A DNA stretch of 64,000 bases from Brevibacterium pigmentatum (GCF_011617465.1 NZ_CP050153.1:1984001-2048000); one strand, 5' to 3'. Counted from the first letter of the stretch, positions 17,968 to 27,955 are shown. Notes: generated by a model not told the origin, from the letters alone. Translations and numbers: made by a program.

Positions 17968-18425
17968 CTGTGTTCCCCGGCGGCGGGTTCGCAGTCTGTG
18001 GAGCGCAGATCGAGAGTGACGACTTCCGTCCCGTGCTGACGCGCTGCCTGGATGAGCGCTGCCATCAGCCCCTTCCCCACGCCTCTCCCCTGCGCTTCCG
18101 GAGCGACCGCGACCTTTTCGATGTCGACGTGAAGTCGGAAGGTGGGCCGGGTGTACCGAGTCCAGTACGCGAACCCCGTGATCTCGTCGCCGTGACGAGC
18201 GATGGCCGCCGCGGTCTCCCCGGACTCGGCTCCAGCAGCCAGGCGCTCGACGAGTTCGCCGATCTCCCCGGTCGTGGGTGCGGTGACCCAGCCGAGTGCC
18301 GCTCCCCCATCGACAAGGCGGCCGAGCAGCGATGTCACCTGTCGGACATCGTGCTCGGCCAGTCCCGCGGCGGGGAGGAGATCAATTCCGGCTGCGGGCC
18401 TCCTCGGTGAGGGGCTCCTCGACAT
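17968..18425 (-). pseudogene. GNAT acetyltransferase gene truncated at its 3' end next to tRNA-Leu
   Basis: From ATG at 18425 (GAGGA ribosome binding site, 44-bp overlap with the symporter gene) the frame encodes a GNAT N-acetyltransferase: GFAYWTRY, then EKVAVAPEAQGRGVGKGLMA, the acetyl-CoA-binding motif A (Q/R-x-x-G-x-G/A), then LIQAARQHGTEVVTLDLRST. The final family segment (usually N.AA..LYE..GF plus a last strand, ~30-40 aa) is missing. Near 17990 the frame leaves GNAT homology and runs, without a stop, antisense through the tRNA terminator and the tRNA as far as 17595, inside pdtaR. The acetyl-CoA site is present but the fold is incomplete, so it is probably non-functional or relies on an abnormal tail. 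It looks like a deletion or recombination scar at the tRNA. Confidence 0.65.
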
Positions 18426-19755
18426 CTGCGTCCTCTTCGGTCGGAACGTAGCCGTTGATGCGCGGGGCATCGTAGCGTTCGACGTCCAGGATCTCATGCC
18501 GCTTGGCCACGATGGCCGGGACGAGCGCCTGACCGGAGACGTTGAGCGCGGTGCGGCCCATGTCCACGATCGGCTCGATGGCCAGGAGCAGTCCGACGCC
18601 CTCGAGCGGCAGACCCAGAGTCGACAGGGTCAGGGTGAGCATCACGGTCGCACCCGTCGTGCCAGCCGTGGCAGCCGAACCGATGACGGCGACGAAGATG
18701 ATGAGCAGATACTGGATGAGGGAGAGGTCGATGCCGAAGAACTGGGCGACGAACACCGCGGCGATGGCCGGGTAGATCGCAGCGCAGCCGTCCATCTTCG
18801 TCGTCGCACCGAAGGGCACGGCGAAGGCGGCGTAGGAGTGGGGCACCCCGAAGTTGTCGGTGGCGACCTTCTGCGTCACGGGCATGGTGCCGATCGACGA
18901 CCGGGAGACGAAGCCCATCTGAGTGGCCGGCCAGACTCCGGAGAAGTACTGGCGCACCGACAGCCCGTTGGCGCGAGCCAGGGCCGGATAGACGATGAAG
19001 AACACGATCGCGAGGCCGATGTAGACGGCGACGACGAACCACAGCAGCGACCCCATCGTGGACCAGCCGTAGGAGTTCACGGCGTTGCCGATGAGGCCGA
19101 GCGTGCCGATCGGGGCGATGCGCACGATCCACCAGACGACCTTCTGCACCACGGCCAGGGCCGCCTCGGTGAACTGGAGGAACGGCTCTGCGGCCTTACC
19201 GACCTTGACCGCGGCGATGCCGATGGCACCGGAGACGATGATGAGCTGGAGGATGTTGAAGTTGACCTCGGAGGTGACCGCTCCGGACTCATCCGGTCCG
19301 GTGGCCACCTCGAGCCCGAGGAAGTTCACCGGGATCAGTCCGGTGAGGAAGCCGAGCCAGCTGCCCTGGGAGTCGGGTGCACCGGCGTTGAGCGAAGCGG
19401 CATCGGCGTGGGCGCCGGGCTGCATGACGACGCCGATGATGAGTCCGAGGATGACAGCGATGAGGGCGGTGAGGGCGAACCACAGCAGCGTCGACATTGC
19501 GAGCCTGGCGGCATTGGTGACCTTGCGCAGGTTGCCGATGCTCGCGATGATCGCGGTGATCACCAGCGGTACGACGGCGGCTTTGAGCAGGGTGACGTAC
19601 GACGAGCCGATGGTGTCCAGGGTCTGGCCGAGCCAGTTGTCAGTCGTTTCGCTGACCGGTCCCCATGAGCGGGCGATGAGCCCGAGGATGACACCGGCGA
19701 TGAGTGCGATGGTCACCTGCACTCCGAAGGACTTGCTCCACGCGGGCAGTCTCAT
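18382..19755 (-). CDS. Dicarboxylate/amino acid:cation symporter (DAACS family)
   Basis: 457 aa inner-membrane symporter of the GltP/DctA/SstT class. Seen: about eight hydrophobic helices; the serine-rich re-entrant loop HP1 (SRSSIGTMPVTQ); the TM7 cation/substrate motif FGATTKMDGCA, the counterpart of NMDGT; and HP2-like AATAGTTGATVMLTLTLSTL. It probably takes up glutamate, aspartate or C4-dicarboxylates with H+ or Na+; the exact substrate is not predictable. ATG at 19755 has AGGAGAGGAATTCA upstream. Its 3' end overlaps the truncated GNAT gene. It lies downstream of pyk but behind a strong hairpin, so it probably has its own promoter. Confidence 0.92.
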   Translation of the reverse strand: MRLPAWSKSFGVQVTIALIAGVILGLIARSWGPVSETTDNWLGQTLDTIGSSYVTLLKAAVVPLVITAIIASIGNLRKVTNAARLAMSTLLWFALTALIAVILGLIIGVVMQPGAHADAASLNAGAPDSQGSWLGFLTGLIPVNFLGLEVATGPDESGAVTSEVNFNILQLIIVSGAIGIAAVKVGKAAEPFLQFTEAALAVVQKVVWWIVRIAPIGTLGLIGNAVNSYGWSTMGSLLWFVVAVYIGLAIVFFIVYPALARANGLSVRQYFSGVWPATQMGFVSRSSIGTMPVTQKVATDNFGVPHSYAAFAVPFGATTKMDGCAAIYPAIAAVFVAQFFGIDLSLIQYLLIIFVAVIGSAATAGTTGATVMLTLTLSTLGLPLEGVGLLLAIEPIVDMGRTALNVSGQALVPAIVAKRHEILDVERYDAPRINGYVPTEEDADVEEPLTEEARSRN

Positions 19756-19888
19756 TGAATTCCTCTCCTAGCGGGTCCTCCCCTTTTGGGATCCGCAGGG
19801 AGGATTAGGCAACAGAGAGCACAACTGTTGAGCAATCCTTGAAATTCCGCGATTCGCTGTGATCTGTATCCCAGTCCGGAAGCACAGA

Positions 19889-19934
19889 CGCCGGCGGCGC
19901 CTGTCTCGTCAATACAGGGCAGGCGCAGCCGGCG
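19889..19934 (-). terminator. pyk terminator hairpin
   Basis: A 15-bp stem with one mismatch, 19889-19903 paired with 19920-19934, and a 16-nt loop, beginning 17 nt after the pyk stop. The remaining ~130 bp to the symporter gene holds a CAACAGTTG palindrome and a GC-rich TCCTCCC/GGGAGGA pairing, but no certain promoter. Confidence 0.75.
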
Positions 19935-19951
19935 CTTCGGCTGGGAGTCGG

Positions 19952-21499
19952 TCAGTGGCGGGGCGAGTGGCCTTCGCGCACGATCGGCACCTCACGGGTG
20001 ATGGGCGCTTCGGCCACGACTCCGTATCCGGCCAACGGGTCCTCCTCGGAGTCCGAGGCGTCCTGATAGGCGGCAGTCACGCCCTTAGCGGCATCACCGA
20101 TGGTGTGGATGCGCAGGGCGTTCGTCGAGCCAGGGATCCCGGGGGGCGAACCGGCAACGAGGATGCTCTGGTCGCCTTCGCGGGCCGTTCCGTCGGCGAG
20201 GAGCACAGCGTCGACCTGTCGTGCCATCTGGTCGGTGTGGCGCACGGTCTTCACGAGGTACGGCCGGACTCCCCAGGTCAGCGCCAGCTGGTGGCGCACC
20301 TGCGGGTCGGGTGTGAAGCCGAGGATCGGCCAGGCCGGACGCAGGCGGGACATGCGTCGCACGGAGTCGCCGGTCTGCGAGAAGGTGCACAGCAGGTCGA
20401 TATCGAGTTGCTCAGCAATCTGCACGGCCGCCGCGGTGACGGCTCCGCCCTTCGTGTGCGGGACGGTGCCCAACGGCGGAATCCGTTCGAGGCCGTGCTC
20501 CTCGGTGGAGCTGATGATCCGGCTCATGGTCCGGATCGCCTCGACCCAGTGGGCACCCACCGAGGTCTCACCGGAGAGCATGAGCGCATCGGTGCCGTCG
20601 AGGACGGCGTTCGCGCAGTCGCTGGCTTCGGCACGGGTAGGCCGCGGTGCATCGATCATCGTCTCGAGCATCTGCGTGGCGACGATCACGGGCTTGGCCT
20701 GCTGGCGTGCGATCTCGACGGCCCGCTTCTGCACGATCGGCACCTGCTCGAGAGGCAGTTCGACGCCGAGGTCGCCACGGGCGACCATGATTCCGTCGAA
20801 GGCGTCGATGACCTCATCGAGCTGGTCGACGGCCTGCGGCTTCTCGAGCTTGGCGATGACAGGAGCGGTGATTCCGACTTCGTCCATGACCGCACGGACA
20901 TCGTTCATGTCCTCCGGGCTGCGGACGAAGGACAGGGCGACCCAGTCGAAGCCGAGCTGCAGACCCCATTTGAGGTCGTCGACGTCCTTCTCCGACAGCG
21001 CGGGGACGGATACCGGGACCCCGGGGAGGTTGATGCCCTTGTGGTTGGAGATGGTGCCGCCGATCTCGACCTCGGTGACCACGTCGGTATCGGTCACCTC
21101 GGTGGCGCGCAGGCGCAGGCGCCCGTCGTCGATGAGCAGCGGATCGCCGACGGAGACGTCTTCTGCCAGGGTCGGCAGGGTCGTGGCTACGAGTTCTGCG
21201 GTGCCGGGGACGTCACGGCTGGTGATGGTGAACGTGGCGCCTTCGACGAGCTCTTCCTTGCCGTTTGCGAAGGTGCCTACGCGGATCTTCGGCCCCTGGA
21301 GGTCGAGCAGGACGGCGACGGGGCGTCCGGTGTCGAGGGCGGCCTGGCGGACCCAGGCGAACTTCTCTTCGTGCTCTTCTCGTTTTCCGTGGCTGAGGTT
21401 GAATCGGGCGACATCGACGCCTTCATCGACGAGCTCGCGGATCTCTTCATAGGAGTTCTGGTTCGGACCTAAAGTTGCGACTATCTTTGCACGCCTCAT
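19952..21499 (-). CDS. pyk: Pyruvate kinase
   Basis: 515 aa. It makes pyruvate and ATP from phosphoenolpyruvate and ADP, the last step of glycolysis. Seen: N-terminus RRAKIVATLGPN, ARFNLSHG, LLDLQGPKIRVG, the metal/PEP site IMVARGDLGVELPLEQVP, the active-site turn KPVIVATQMLETMI, and the conserved MLSGETSVGAHWVEA. A C-terminal regulatory domain follows, and a tail of about 40 residues makes it slightly longer than the usual 470-480. ATG at 21499 gives the canonical start; a GTG three codons upstream (21508) is also possible. Confidence 0.97.
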   Translation of the reverse strand: MRRAKIVATLGPNQNSYEEIRELVDEGVDVARFNLSHGKREEHEEKFAWVRQAALDTGRPVAVLLDLQGPKIRVGTFANGKEELVEGATFTITSRDVPGTAELVATTLPTLAEDVSVGDPLLIDDGRLRLRATEVTDTDVVTEVEIGGTISNHKGINLPGVPVSVPALSEKDVDDLKWGLQLGFDWVALSFVRSPEDMNDVRAVMDEVGITAPVIAKLEKPQAVDQLDEVIDAFDGIMVARGDLGVELPLEQVPIVQKRAVEIARQQAKPVIVATQMLETMIDAPRPTRAEASDCANAVLDGTDALMLSGETSVGAHWVEAIRTMSRIISSTEEHGLERIPPLGTVPHTKGGAVTAAAVQIAEQLDIDLLCTFSQTGDSVRRMSRLRPAWPILGFTPDPQVRHQLALTWGVRPYLVKTVRHTDQMARQVDAVLLADGTAREGDQSILVAGSPPGIPGSTNALRIHTIGDAAKGVTAAYQDASDSEEDPLAGYGVVAEAPITREVPIVREGHSPRH

Positions 21500-21567
21500 A
21501 CGCTCCACCCTACCTAAAGTCTCAGCGGGCGGTCACCACCGCTCTCCGCTGGTCACGAGCGGTGTGA

Positions 21568-21591
21568 GTGCGGCACTTCGCTGTGCCGCAC
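21568..21591 (-). terminator. gltBD terminator hairpin
   Basis: A perfect 9-bp stem, GTGCGGCAC (21568-21576) with GTGCCGCAC (21583-21591), and a 6-nt loop, about 35 nt after the gltD stop and before the pyk promoter region. No U-tract. Confidence 0.6.
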
Positions 21592-21625
21592 CACCGCCGC
21601 TTCTCATTGTCTGACATGCATCATC

Positions 21626-23083
21626 TTAGCATTTGAACCCTTCGTCGGCAGGTCGGACGGGCGCCGGCAGTCTCGTCGATCCGGTGAGGAACCGGTCGAC
21701 CTCGGCGGCCGCCGCACGTCCCTCCGCGATCGCCCACACGATGAGCGACTGTCCGCGTCCGGCATCGCCGGCGACGAAGACTCCCGGCTCAGCCGCGTAG
21801 TCCTCGGCTCGTGTGAACGCCCCTCTGGCTCCCGCTTCGAGCTCGATCGCGTCGGTCTCCGGTCCGCTGAAGCCCAGCGCGAGCAGCACGAGATCGGCGG
21901 GGATGACGTGCTCGGTGCCCGGTGTGGGGACGCGGCGGCCGTCGGCGAACTGCGTCTGCGCGACTTCGATTCCGCAGACCTTGCCCGAATCGTCACCGAC
22001 GAACCGTGTCGTCGAGGCCAGGTAGCGCCTGGTTCCGCCCTCTTCGTGTGAGGATTGCACCTCGAAGATCCGCGGGACGGTCGGCCAGGGCGAGCTGGCA
22101 TCGCGGTCGACCGGCGGCTGGCTGCCGATGGCCAGGGTCGTCACCGAGGCGGCTCCCTGGCGCAGAGCGGTGCCCAGACAGTCGGCGCCGGTGTCTCCGC
22201 CGCCGATGATGACGACGTGCTTGCCGGCCGCATCGATGAGCTCGCTCGGGTCCGCCGCCGAGGTCGCCTCGGCCGCCTGAGCTCTGTTCGACGGCACGAG
22301 GTAGTCCATGGCGAATTCGATGCCGTCGAGTCCGCGTCCCGGCAGCTCCATATCGCGGGGCACGGTGGCACCGGTGGCCACCAGCACCGCGTCGAACCGG
22401 GTCTGCAGAGCCGCGAAGTCGATATCGCGGCCGATTTCCACGCCGGTTTCGAACCGAGTCCCCTCGGCACGCATCTGCGTCAGCCGGCGGTCGATATGGT
22501 GCTTCTCGAGTTTAAAGTCCGGGATCCCGTAGCGCAGCAGCCCTCCGAGGCGGTCCTCGCGTTCGAAGACGACGACGGTGTGCCCGGCCCGGGTCAGCTG
22601 CTGTGCCGCGGCGAGTCCCGCCGGCCCGGAACCGACGACCGCGACGGTGTGCCCGGTGATCCGGTCGGGGACGACCGGGGTGATGAGTCCGGCGGCGAAT
22701 CCGTCGTCGACGATGGAGACCTCGACCTGTTTGATCGTCACGGCAGGTTGGTTGATGCCGAGGACGCAGGCGTTCTCACAGGGGGCAGGGCAGGCCCGAC
22801 CGGTGAACTCGGGGAAGTTGTTCGTCGCGTGGAGCAGCTCCACGGCACGCGGCAGCTCCCCGCGGTACATGGCATCGTTGAACTCCGGAATGAGATTGCC
22901 CAGCGGACATCCCTGGTGGCAGAAGGGCACTCCGCAGTCCATGCAGCGTGAGGCCTGTCGGCGCAGCTGTGCCGGATCGCCCTTTTCGTAGACCTCGGAG
23001 TAGTCCATAAGCCGGATCGGCACGGGCCTCCGGGCGGGGAGTTCGCGTTCGGTGGTGGTGAGGAATCCTCGCGGATCAGCCAT
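21626..23083 (-). CDS. gltD: Glutamate synthase small subunit (NADPH)
   Basis: 485 aa. It passes electrons from NADPH through FAD and Fe-S clusters to GltB. Seen: N-terminal cluster cysteines in [20 protein letters not shown] and [12 protein letters not shown]; the FAD dinucleotide site [17 protein letters not shown]; the NADPH site [17 protein letters not shown]; and a C-terminal FAD motif [22 protein letters not shown] at 23083 has GGAGG six nt upstream and overlaps the end of gltB by 8 nt, so the two are translationally coupled. The length is normal for the family. Confidence 0.97.
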   Translation of the reverse strand: MADPRGFLTTTERELPARRPVPIRLMDYSEVYEKGDPAQLRRQASRCMDCGVPFCHQGCPLGNLIPEFNDAMYRGELPRAVELLHATNNFPEFTGRACPAPCENACVLGINQPAVTIKQVEVSIVDDGFAAGLITPVVPDRITGHTVAVVGSGPAGLAAAQQLTRAGHTVVVFEREDRLGGLLRYGIPDFKLEKHHIDRRLTQMRAEGTRFETGVEIGRDIDFAALQTRFDAVLVATGATVPRDMELPGRGLDGIEFAMDYLVPSNRAQAAEATSAADPSELIDAAGKHVVIIGGGDTGADCLGTALRQGAASVTTLAIGSQPPVDRDASSPWPTVPRIFEVQSSHEEGGTRRYLASTTRFVGDDSGKVCGIEVAQTQFADGRRVPTPGTEHVIPADLVLLALGFSGPETDAIELEAGARGAFTRAEDYAAEPGVFVAGDAGRGQSLIVWAIAEGRAAAAEVDRFLTGSTRLPAPVRPADEGFKC

Positions 23084-26000
23084 GTGCGGCCTCCAGAATG
23101 GTCTGCCAGGTGTTCTCGGAATCGGCAGTTTCGCCGCGGTTCTCGAGCTCTTCCTGGATGTCTTTGATTCGCGCATAGGCGACGGGAATGATCTTGGTGA
23201 ACCGGGACAGGATGTCCTGCCCGCGGTCGAGTCCGGCCAGCAGTTCGCCGGCCAGCGGAGAACCGGTCGCCGCGACATGGTCGCTGAGCAGTCTCTGCAG
23301 AATCGGCACATCGGAGTCGCCGATGCCGCCGAATCTGAAGACGCCAGCGGCTCGTTCCTTCGGGTTGAGTCGACTGGGGTTGAAGTCGAGGACGAAGGCC
23401 GTGCCTCCGGACATCCCGGCCGCGAAGTTGCGTCCGGTGGGTCCGAGGATGACCGCCACTCCCCCGGTCATGTATTCGAGTCCGTGGTCTCCGATGCCTT
23501 CGACGACGGCTTCGACGCCCGAGTTGCGTACGAGGAATCTCTCGCCGACCGTTCCGGACAGGAACATCGACCCGGCGGTCGCGCCGTAGCCGATGACGTT
23601 GCCGGCGATGACATTGTGTTCCGGTCGGGTGGAGTTCTCCGGGCGCGGCGCGACGCTGATCGTGCCGCCCGACAGTCCCTTCCCGACGTAGTCATTGGCG
23701 TCGCCGCGCAGATTGATGCTCACACCGCGCGGCATGAAGGCGCCCAGGGACTGGCCGGCCGTGCCGTTCAGGGATACGCGCACGGTTCCCGAGGGTAGCC
23801 CGTCCGCGCCGTGGGCCTGAGTCACTCGGTGGCCCAACAGGGTGCCGACCGACCGGTCCGTATTCTCCACCTCGGCATTCAGGTGCACCGGGGAGCCGGC
23901 AGCGACAGCCGCTCCTGCCTGCTCCAGCAGTCGAACGTCGAGTTCGCCCGCGAAGTCACGTGGTGTGCGCGTCTGGCTCACCCTCGCCGAGGCGGGAGCG
24001 CCGTCGAGATCGGTCGGAACCGTCAGGATCGGGGTCAGGTCGAGATCCAGTCCCGAGGCAGCCGCCCGATCTGCGTCGATGCGCAGACGTTCGACGGCGC
24101 CGATCGCCTCGTCAAGGCTGCGCAGTCCCAGCTGTGCGAGGTAGCCGCGGACCTCCTCCGCGATGAAGGTGAAGAAGTTCACGACGTGGTCGGCCTGACC
24201 GTGGAACCGTTCGCGCAGCTTCGGGTTCTGCGTGGCCACGCCGACCGGGCAGGTGTCCTGGTGGCAGACCCGCATCATGATGCAGCCGGAGACGACGAGG
24301 GCAGTGGTGGCGAAGCCGAATTCCTCTGCCCCGAGCAGGGCGGCGATGATGACGTCGCGACCGGTCTTCAGCTGCCCGTCGACCTGAACGCTGATCCGTT
24401 CGCGCAGACCGTTGAGCACAAGAGTCTGCTGGGCTTCTGCCAGTCCCAGCTCCCACGGAGTTCCGGCGTGTTTGAGCGAGTTGAGAGGGCTGGCGCCCGT
24501 GCCCCCGTCATGGCCGGAGATGAGCACGACATCGGCTCCGGCCTTCGCCACTCCGGCGGCCACCGTCCCGACTCCGATTCCGGAGACGAGTTTGACGTGG
24601 ACGCGGGCGGCCGCATTGGCCCGACCGAGGTCGTGGATGAGCTGAGCGAGGTCTTCGATGGAATAGATGTCGTGATGCGGCGGCGGCGAGATGAGACCGA
24701 CCCCGGGCGTGGCGTGGCGGGTCTTCGCGATCCACGGGTACACCTTCTCCCCCGGCAGCTGACCGCCTTCGCCGGGTTTGGCACCTTGGGCCATCTTGAT
24801 CTGCAGGTCGTCGGCGGCGGTGAGGTAGTGGCTGGTGACGCCGAACCGACCGGAGGCGATCTGCTTGATCGCCGACCGACGTTCCGGGTCGAGCAGGCGC
24901 TCGGTGTCCTCGCCGCCCTCGCCCGTATTCGACTTTCCGCCGATCCGGTTCATCGCGATCGCCAGCGTCTCGTGTGCTTCGGCCGACAGCGAGCCGTAGC
25001 TCATGGCCCCGGTGGAGAAGCGACGCATGATGGCTTCGGCGGGTTCGACTTCGGAGATGTCGATCGGTCCCGATTCAGTCGGGACCAGGTCGAAGAGCCC
25101 GCGCAGAGTCATCAGCTCGGCGGACTGTTCGTCGACGGCACGCGTGTACTGGCGGAAGATGTCGAAGCGACCGGTCGCCGTCGAATGCTGCAGTTTGAAG
25201 ATGGTCTCCGGGTTGAACAGGTGCCCCGGGCCCTCCCTCCGCCACTGGAATTCTCCGCCGACGAGCAGGTTCCGGTGCGCCGGACGCGGATGGTCCTCAC
25301 GATAGGCGTCGGCGTGCCGCGCCGTCGTCTCGGCCGCGATATCGTTCAGCGTCTTGCCGCCGAGCTGATGCGGGGTCGAGGTGAAGTGCTCATCGATGAC
25401 CGAATCCGCCAGTCCGAGGGCTTCGAAGGTCTGCGCCCCGTGGTAGGACTGGACGGTCGAGATGCCCATCTTCGACATGATCTTCAGCAGGCCCTTGTTG
25501 AGCGCCGTGAGCACATTGGACACCGCCGCCTCGGCGCTGATGCCCCGGATCCTCTCGGACTTCACGAGGTCCTCTGCCGACTCCATGAGCAGGTACGGGT
25601 TGACCGCCGAGGCTCCGAAGGACACGAGGGTCGCCGCATGGTGGACCTCGCGGACGTCTCCGGCCTCGACGATGATGCTCACCTGGGTACGGCTGCGCTC
25701 GCGCACCAGGTGATGGTGCAGGGCCGAGGTGAGAAGCAGCGACGGGATCGGTGCGTATTCCGAATTCGACTCCCGATCCGTGAGGATGAGGAACACGGCC
25801 CCGTTCGCGACTGCGGCGCTCGCCTCCGCGCACAGTTCCGCGAGGCGTCGGGCCATCGCGTCCTCACCGGCGCCGATCGGGTACAGCCCCGACAGCGTCA
25901 CCGACGGGCGTGTGATTCCCTCGCCGAGGTGGCTGCCGGCCAGGTGCGCGATCGCCGTGAGTTCGTCGTTGTCGATCACCGGCCGCTCGAGCAGGATATG

Positions 26001-27770
26001 GGCGGAGTCCGGCCCGGTGGAGCACAGCAGGTTGCCTTCGCGGCCGATTCCCGCCGACATGCTCGTGACGATGTCCTCGCGGATGGAGTCCAGCGGCGGG
26101 TTCGTCACTTGGGCGAAGTTCTGGTGGAAGTGGTCGAAGAGCAGCCGAGGGCGGGTACTCAGCGCCGCGATCGCGGTGTCGCTGCCCATCGCGCCCAAAG
26201 GTTCGGCCCCGGTTTCGGCCATCGGGGCGATGAGCACACGCAGCTCTTCCTCCGTGTATCCGAAGGTCCGCTGTCGTCTCCGAACCGAGGCGCCGGGGTG
26301 GCTGACGTGGACGCGGGTGGGCAGTTCGGCCAGTCGGGTGGCCGAGGCGTCGACCCAATCCCGGTAGGGATGTTCGGTGGCGAGGCTGTTCTTGACCTCC
26401 GTGTCGGAGATGATGCGTCCGGCCTCGACATCGACGAGGAACATCCGGCCCGGAGTCAGTCGTCCGCGGGCGGTGACCTCGGCTTCCGGCAGGTCGACGA
26501 CTCCGGCCTCGCTGGCGAGCACGACGGTGTCCTCGGTCATGATGTACCGGGCCGGGCGCAGGCCGTTGCGGTCGAGCACGGCTCCGGCGAGTCGGCCGTC
26601 GGTGAAGGCGACGCAGGCCGGCCCGTCCCAGGGCTCCATGAGCAGCGAGTGGTATTCGTAGAAGGCCCGCCGCTCCTCGGACATGGCCGGGTTGTTCTCC
26701 CAGGCTTCGGGAATCATCATCAGCATGGCCTGCGGCAGCGACCGGCCGGAGGCGACCATGAGTTCGAGTACCGAGTTGAAAGAGGCGGAGTCCGAGGCTC
26801 CGGCGGGAATGATCGGGAAGATCCGCTCGAGTCCCTTGGACGTCCCTGCGACCGGAGATTCGAGGAGGTCGCTGGCCAGGGCGGATTCGCGTGCCTGCAT
26901 CCAGTTCCGGTTGCCTCGCACCGTGTTGATCTCGCCGTTGTGGGCGATCGTGCCGAACGGCTGTGCCAGCTGCCAGGAGGGAAAGGTGTTCGTCGAGAAC
27001 CGCGAGTGGACGAGAGCGATCGCCGAGGTGAGGCGTTCGTCGCCGAGTTCGGTGAAGAAGCGGTCGAGCTGAGCGGTCGAGAGCATGCCCTTGAACGTCA
27101 GCGTCGTCGGCGACAGGGACGGGAAGTAGAGTCCGGCGTTGTCGAGCCGCTTGCGCACGATGAAGGCTCGTCGGGCGAGGTCGTTGTCATCGCGGGCTGG
27201 GTGGTCGGCGTCGAGGCCGAAGAACACGTAGCGCATGGACGGCATGGTCTCGGCGGCGATCCGACCGAGCACTCCGGGGTCGACGGCCGCGGGTTCCACG
27301 TGGAGGACCTGCAGTCCCTCTTCCGCCGCGATCCTGGACACGAGTGCGTCCTGGTCGACGCCTGCGGCGTCAACGTTGAAATCGGGCTGCGTCTCCGCGG
27401 TGAGCGGGGCGGTGACGGCGTTGAGATCGGCTGCGTAGTCCTGAGCGAAGAAGCCGATGCCCATGGCATAGCTGCCCGGCGCCGGAAGTGAGATTCCGGA
27501 TTCGCCGAGAACGGCGGCGAAGTAGTCGTGCGGGATCTGGATGGTCAGTCCGGCACCGTCTCCGGTCCCGTCGTCGGAACCGATTCCGCCGCGGTGTTCG
27601 AGCCTGCGCAGAGCGTCGAGGGCCTGGGTGATGACCGTGTGGTCGGCTCCACCCCTGTAACGGGCGATGAGGGCCAGACCGCAGTTGTCGTGTTCGAGCG
27701 CCGGATCGTAGAGCCCGATGCGGCCAGGTGGGGCCGTGGTCTTGGGGGTCGACTGAGCGCTGTGGTTCAT
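23076..27770 (-). CDS. gltB: Glutamate synthase large subunit
   Basis: 1564 aa. It hydrolyses glutamine and channels ammonia to 2-oxoglutarate, giving glutamate. Seen: the N-terminal class II amidotransferase with nucleophile Cys30 in EHDNCGLALIA, so a ~29-residue propeptide must be removed; LVHSRFSTNTFPSW and HNGEINTVRGN; the FMN-binding synthase domain (VISGHDGGTGASPLNS); the [3Fe-4S] motif CIMMRVCHQDTCPVG; and the C-terminal beta-helix with GGTISV. ATG at 27770 has GAGAAGG upstream. It is first in a gltB-gltD operon. A hairpin 89 nt upstream may belong to its leader. Confidence 0.97.
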   Translation of the reverse strand: MNHSAQSTPKTTAPPGRIGLYDPALEHDNCGLALIARYRGGADHTVITQALDALRRLEHRGGIGSDDGTGDGAGLTIQIPHDYFAAVLGESGISLPAPGSYAMGIGFFAQDYAADLNAVTAPLTAETQPDFNVDAAGVDQDALVSRIAAEEGLQVLHVEPAAVDPGVLGRIAAETMPSMRYVFFGLDADHPARDDNDLARRAFIVRKRLDNAGLYFPSLSPTTLTFKGMLSTAQLDRFFTELGDERLTSAIALVHSRFSTNTFPSWQLAQPFGTIAHNGEINTVRGNRNWMQARESALASDLLESPVAGTSKGLERIFPIIPAGASDSASFNSVLELMVASGRSLPQAMLMMIPEAWENNPAMSEERRAFYEYHSLLMEPWDGPACVAFTDGRLAGAVLDRNGLRPARYIMTEDTVVLASEAGVVDLPEAEVTARGRLTPGRMFLVDVEAGRIISDTEVKNSLATEHPYRDWVDASATRLAELPTRVHVSHPGASVRRRQRTFGYTEEELRVLIAPMAETGAEPLGAMGSDTAIAALSTRPRLLFDHFHQNFAQVTNPPLDSIREDIVTSMSAGIGREGNLLCSTGPDSAHILLERPVIDNDELTAIAHLAGSHLGEGITRPSVTLSGLYPIGAGEDAMARRLAELCAEASAAVANGAVFLILTDRESNSEYAPIPSLLLTSALHHHLVRERSRTQVSIIVEAGDVREVHHAATLVSFGASAVNPYLLMESAEDLVKSERIRGISAEAAVSNVLTALNKGLLKIMSKMGISTVQSYHGAQTFEALGLADSVIDEHFTSTPHQLGGKTLNDIAAETTARHADAYREDHPRPAHRNLLVGGEFQWRREGPGHLFNPETIFKLQHSTATGRFDIFRQYTRAVDEQSAELMTLRGLFDLVPTESGPIDISEVEPAEAIMRRFSTGAMSYGSLSAEAHETLAIAMNRIGGKSNTGEGGEDTERLLDPERRSAIKQIASGRFGVTSHYLTAADDLQIKMAQGAKPGEGGQLPGEKVYPWIAKTRHATPGVGLISPPPHHDIYSIEDLAQLIHDLGRANAAARVHVKLVSGIGVGTVAAGVAKAGADVVLISGHDGGTGASPLNSLKHAGTPWELGLAEAQQTLVLNGLRERISVQVDGQLKTGRDVIIAALLGAEEFGFATTALVVSGCIMMRVCHQDTCPVGVATQNPKLRERFHGQADHVVNFFTFIAEEVRGYLAQLGLRSLDEAIGAVERLRIDADRAAASGLDLDLTPILTVPTDLDGAPASARVSQTRTPRDFAGELDVRLLEQAGAAVAAGSPVHLNAEVENTDRSVGTLLGHRVTQAHGADGLPSGTVRVSLNGTAGQSLGAFMPRGVSINLRGDANDYVGKGLSGGTISVAPRPENSTRPEHNVIAGNVIGYGATAGSMFLSGTVGERFLVRNSGVEAVVEGIGDHGLEYMTGGVAVILGPTGRNFAAGMSGGTAFVLDFNPSRLNPKERAAGVFRFGGIGDSDVPILQRLLSDHVAATGSPLAGELLAGLDRGQDILSRFTKIIPVAYARIKDIQEELENRGETADSENTWQTILEAAHG

Positions 27771-27858
27771 ATGCTGCCTTCTCGGTGTTGAGTGCTTCCC
27801 GAAAAGACGGCGCTGTCCCTTGCGGTGTGGACAAGTTCGAAAAACAGCGTTTCCGAAC

Positions 27859-27886
27859 CCGGCTGTGAGATCACTCTCACAGCCGG
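27859..27886 (-). terminator. Hairpin between the lgt-like gene and gltB
   Basis: A perfect 11-bp stem, CCGGCTGTGAG (27859-27869) with CTCACAGCCGG (27876-27886), lying 70 nt after the lgt-like stop and 89 nt before gltB. It probably ends the trp transcript. A TAGGAC-like box just upstream on the minus strand means it could also be the 5' stem of a gltB leader. The other ~70 bp next to the lgt-like gene is A/T-rich, with no gene seen. Confidence 0.65.
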
Positions 27887-27955
27887 AGTCCTAACTTACA
27901 CCATGTGCAATTTCAGAAAAAGCAGACAAAGGAACGAACAGCGAACCAATTCGTC

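Noticed and set aside
23811..27491. A 1226-residue plus-strand open frame opposite gltB
   Set aside because: It lies wholly within gltB, whose domains and Fe-S motif are unambiguous. The antisense frame is Arg/Gly/Asp-rich without recognisable motifs.
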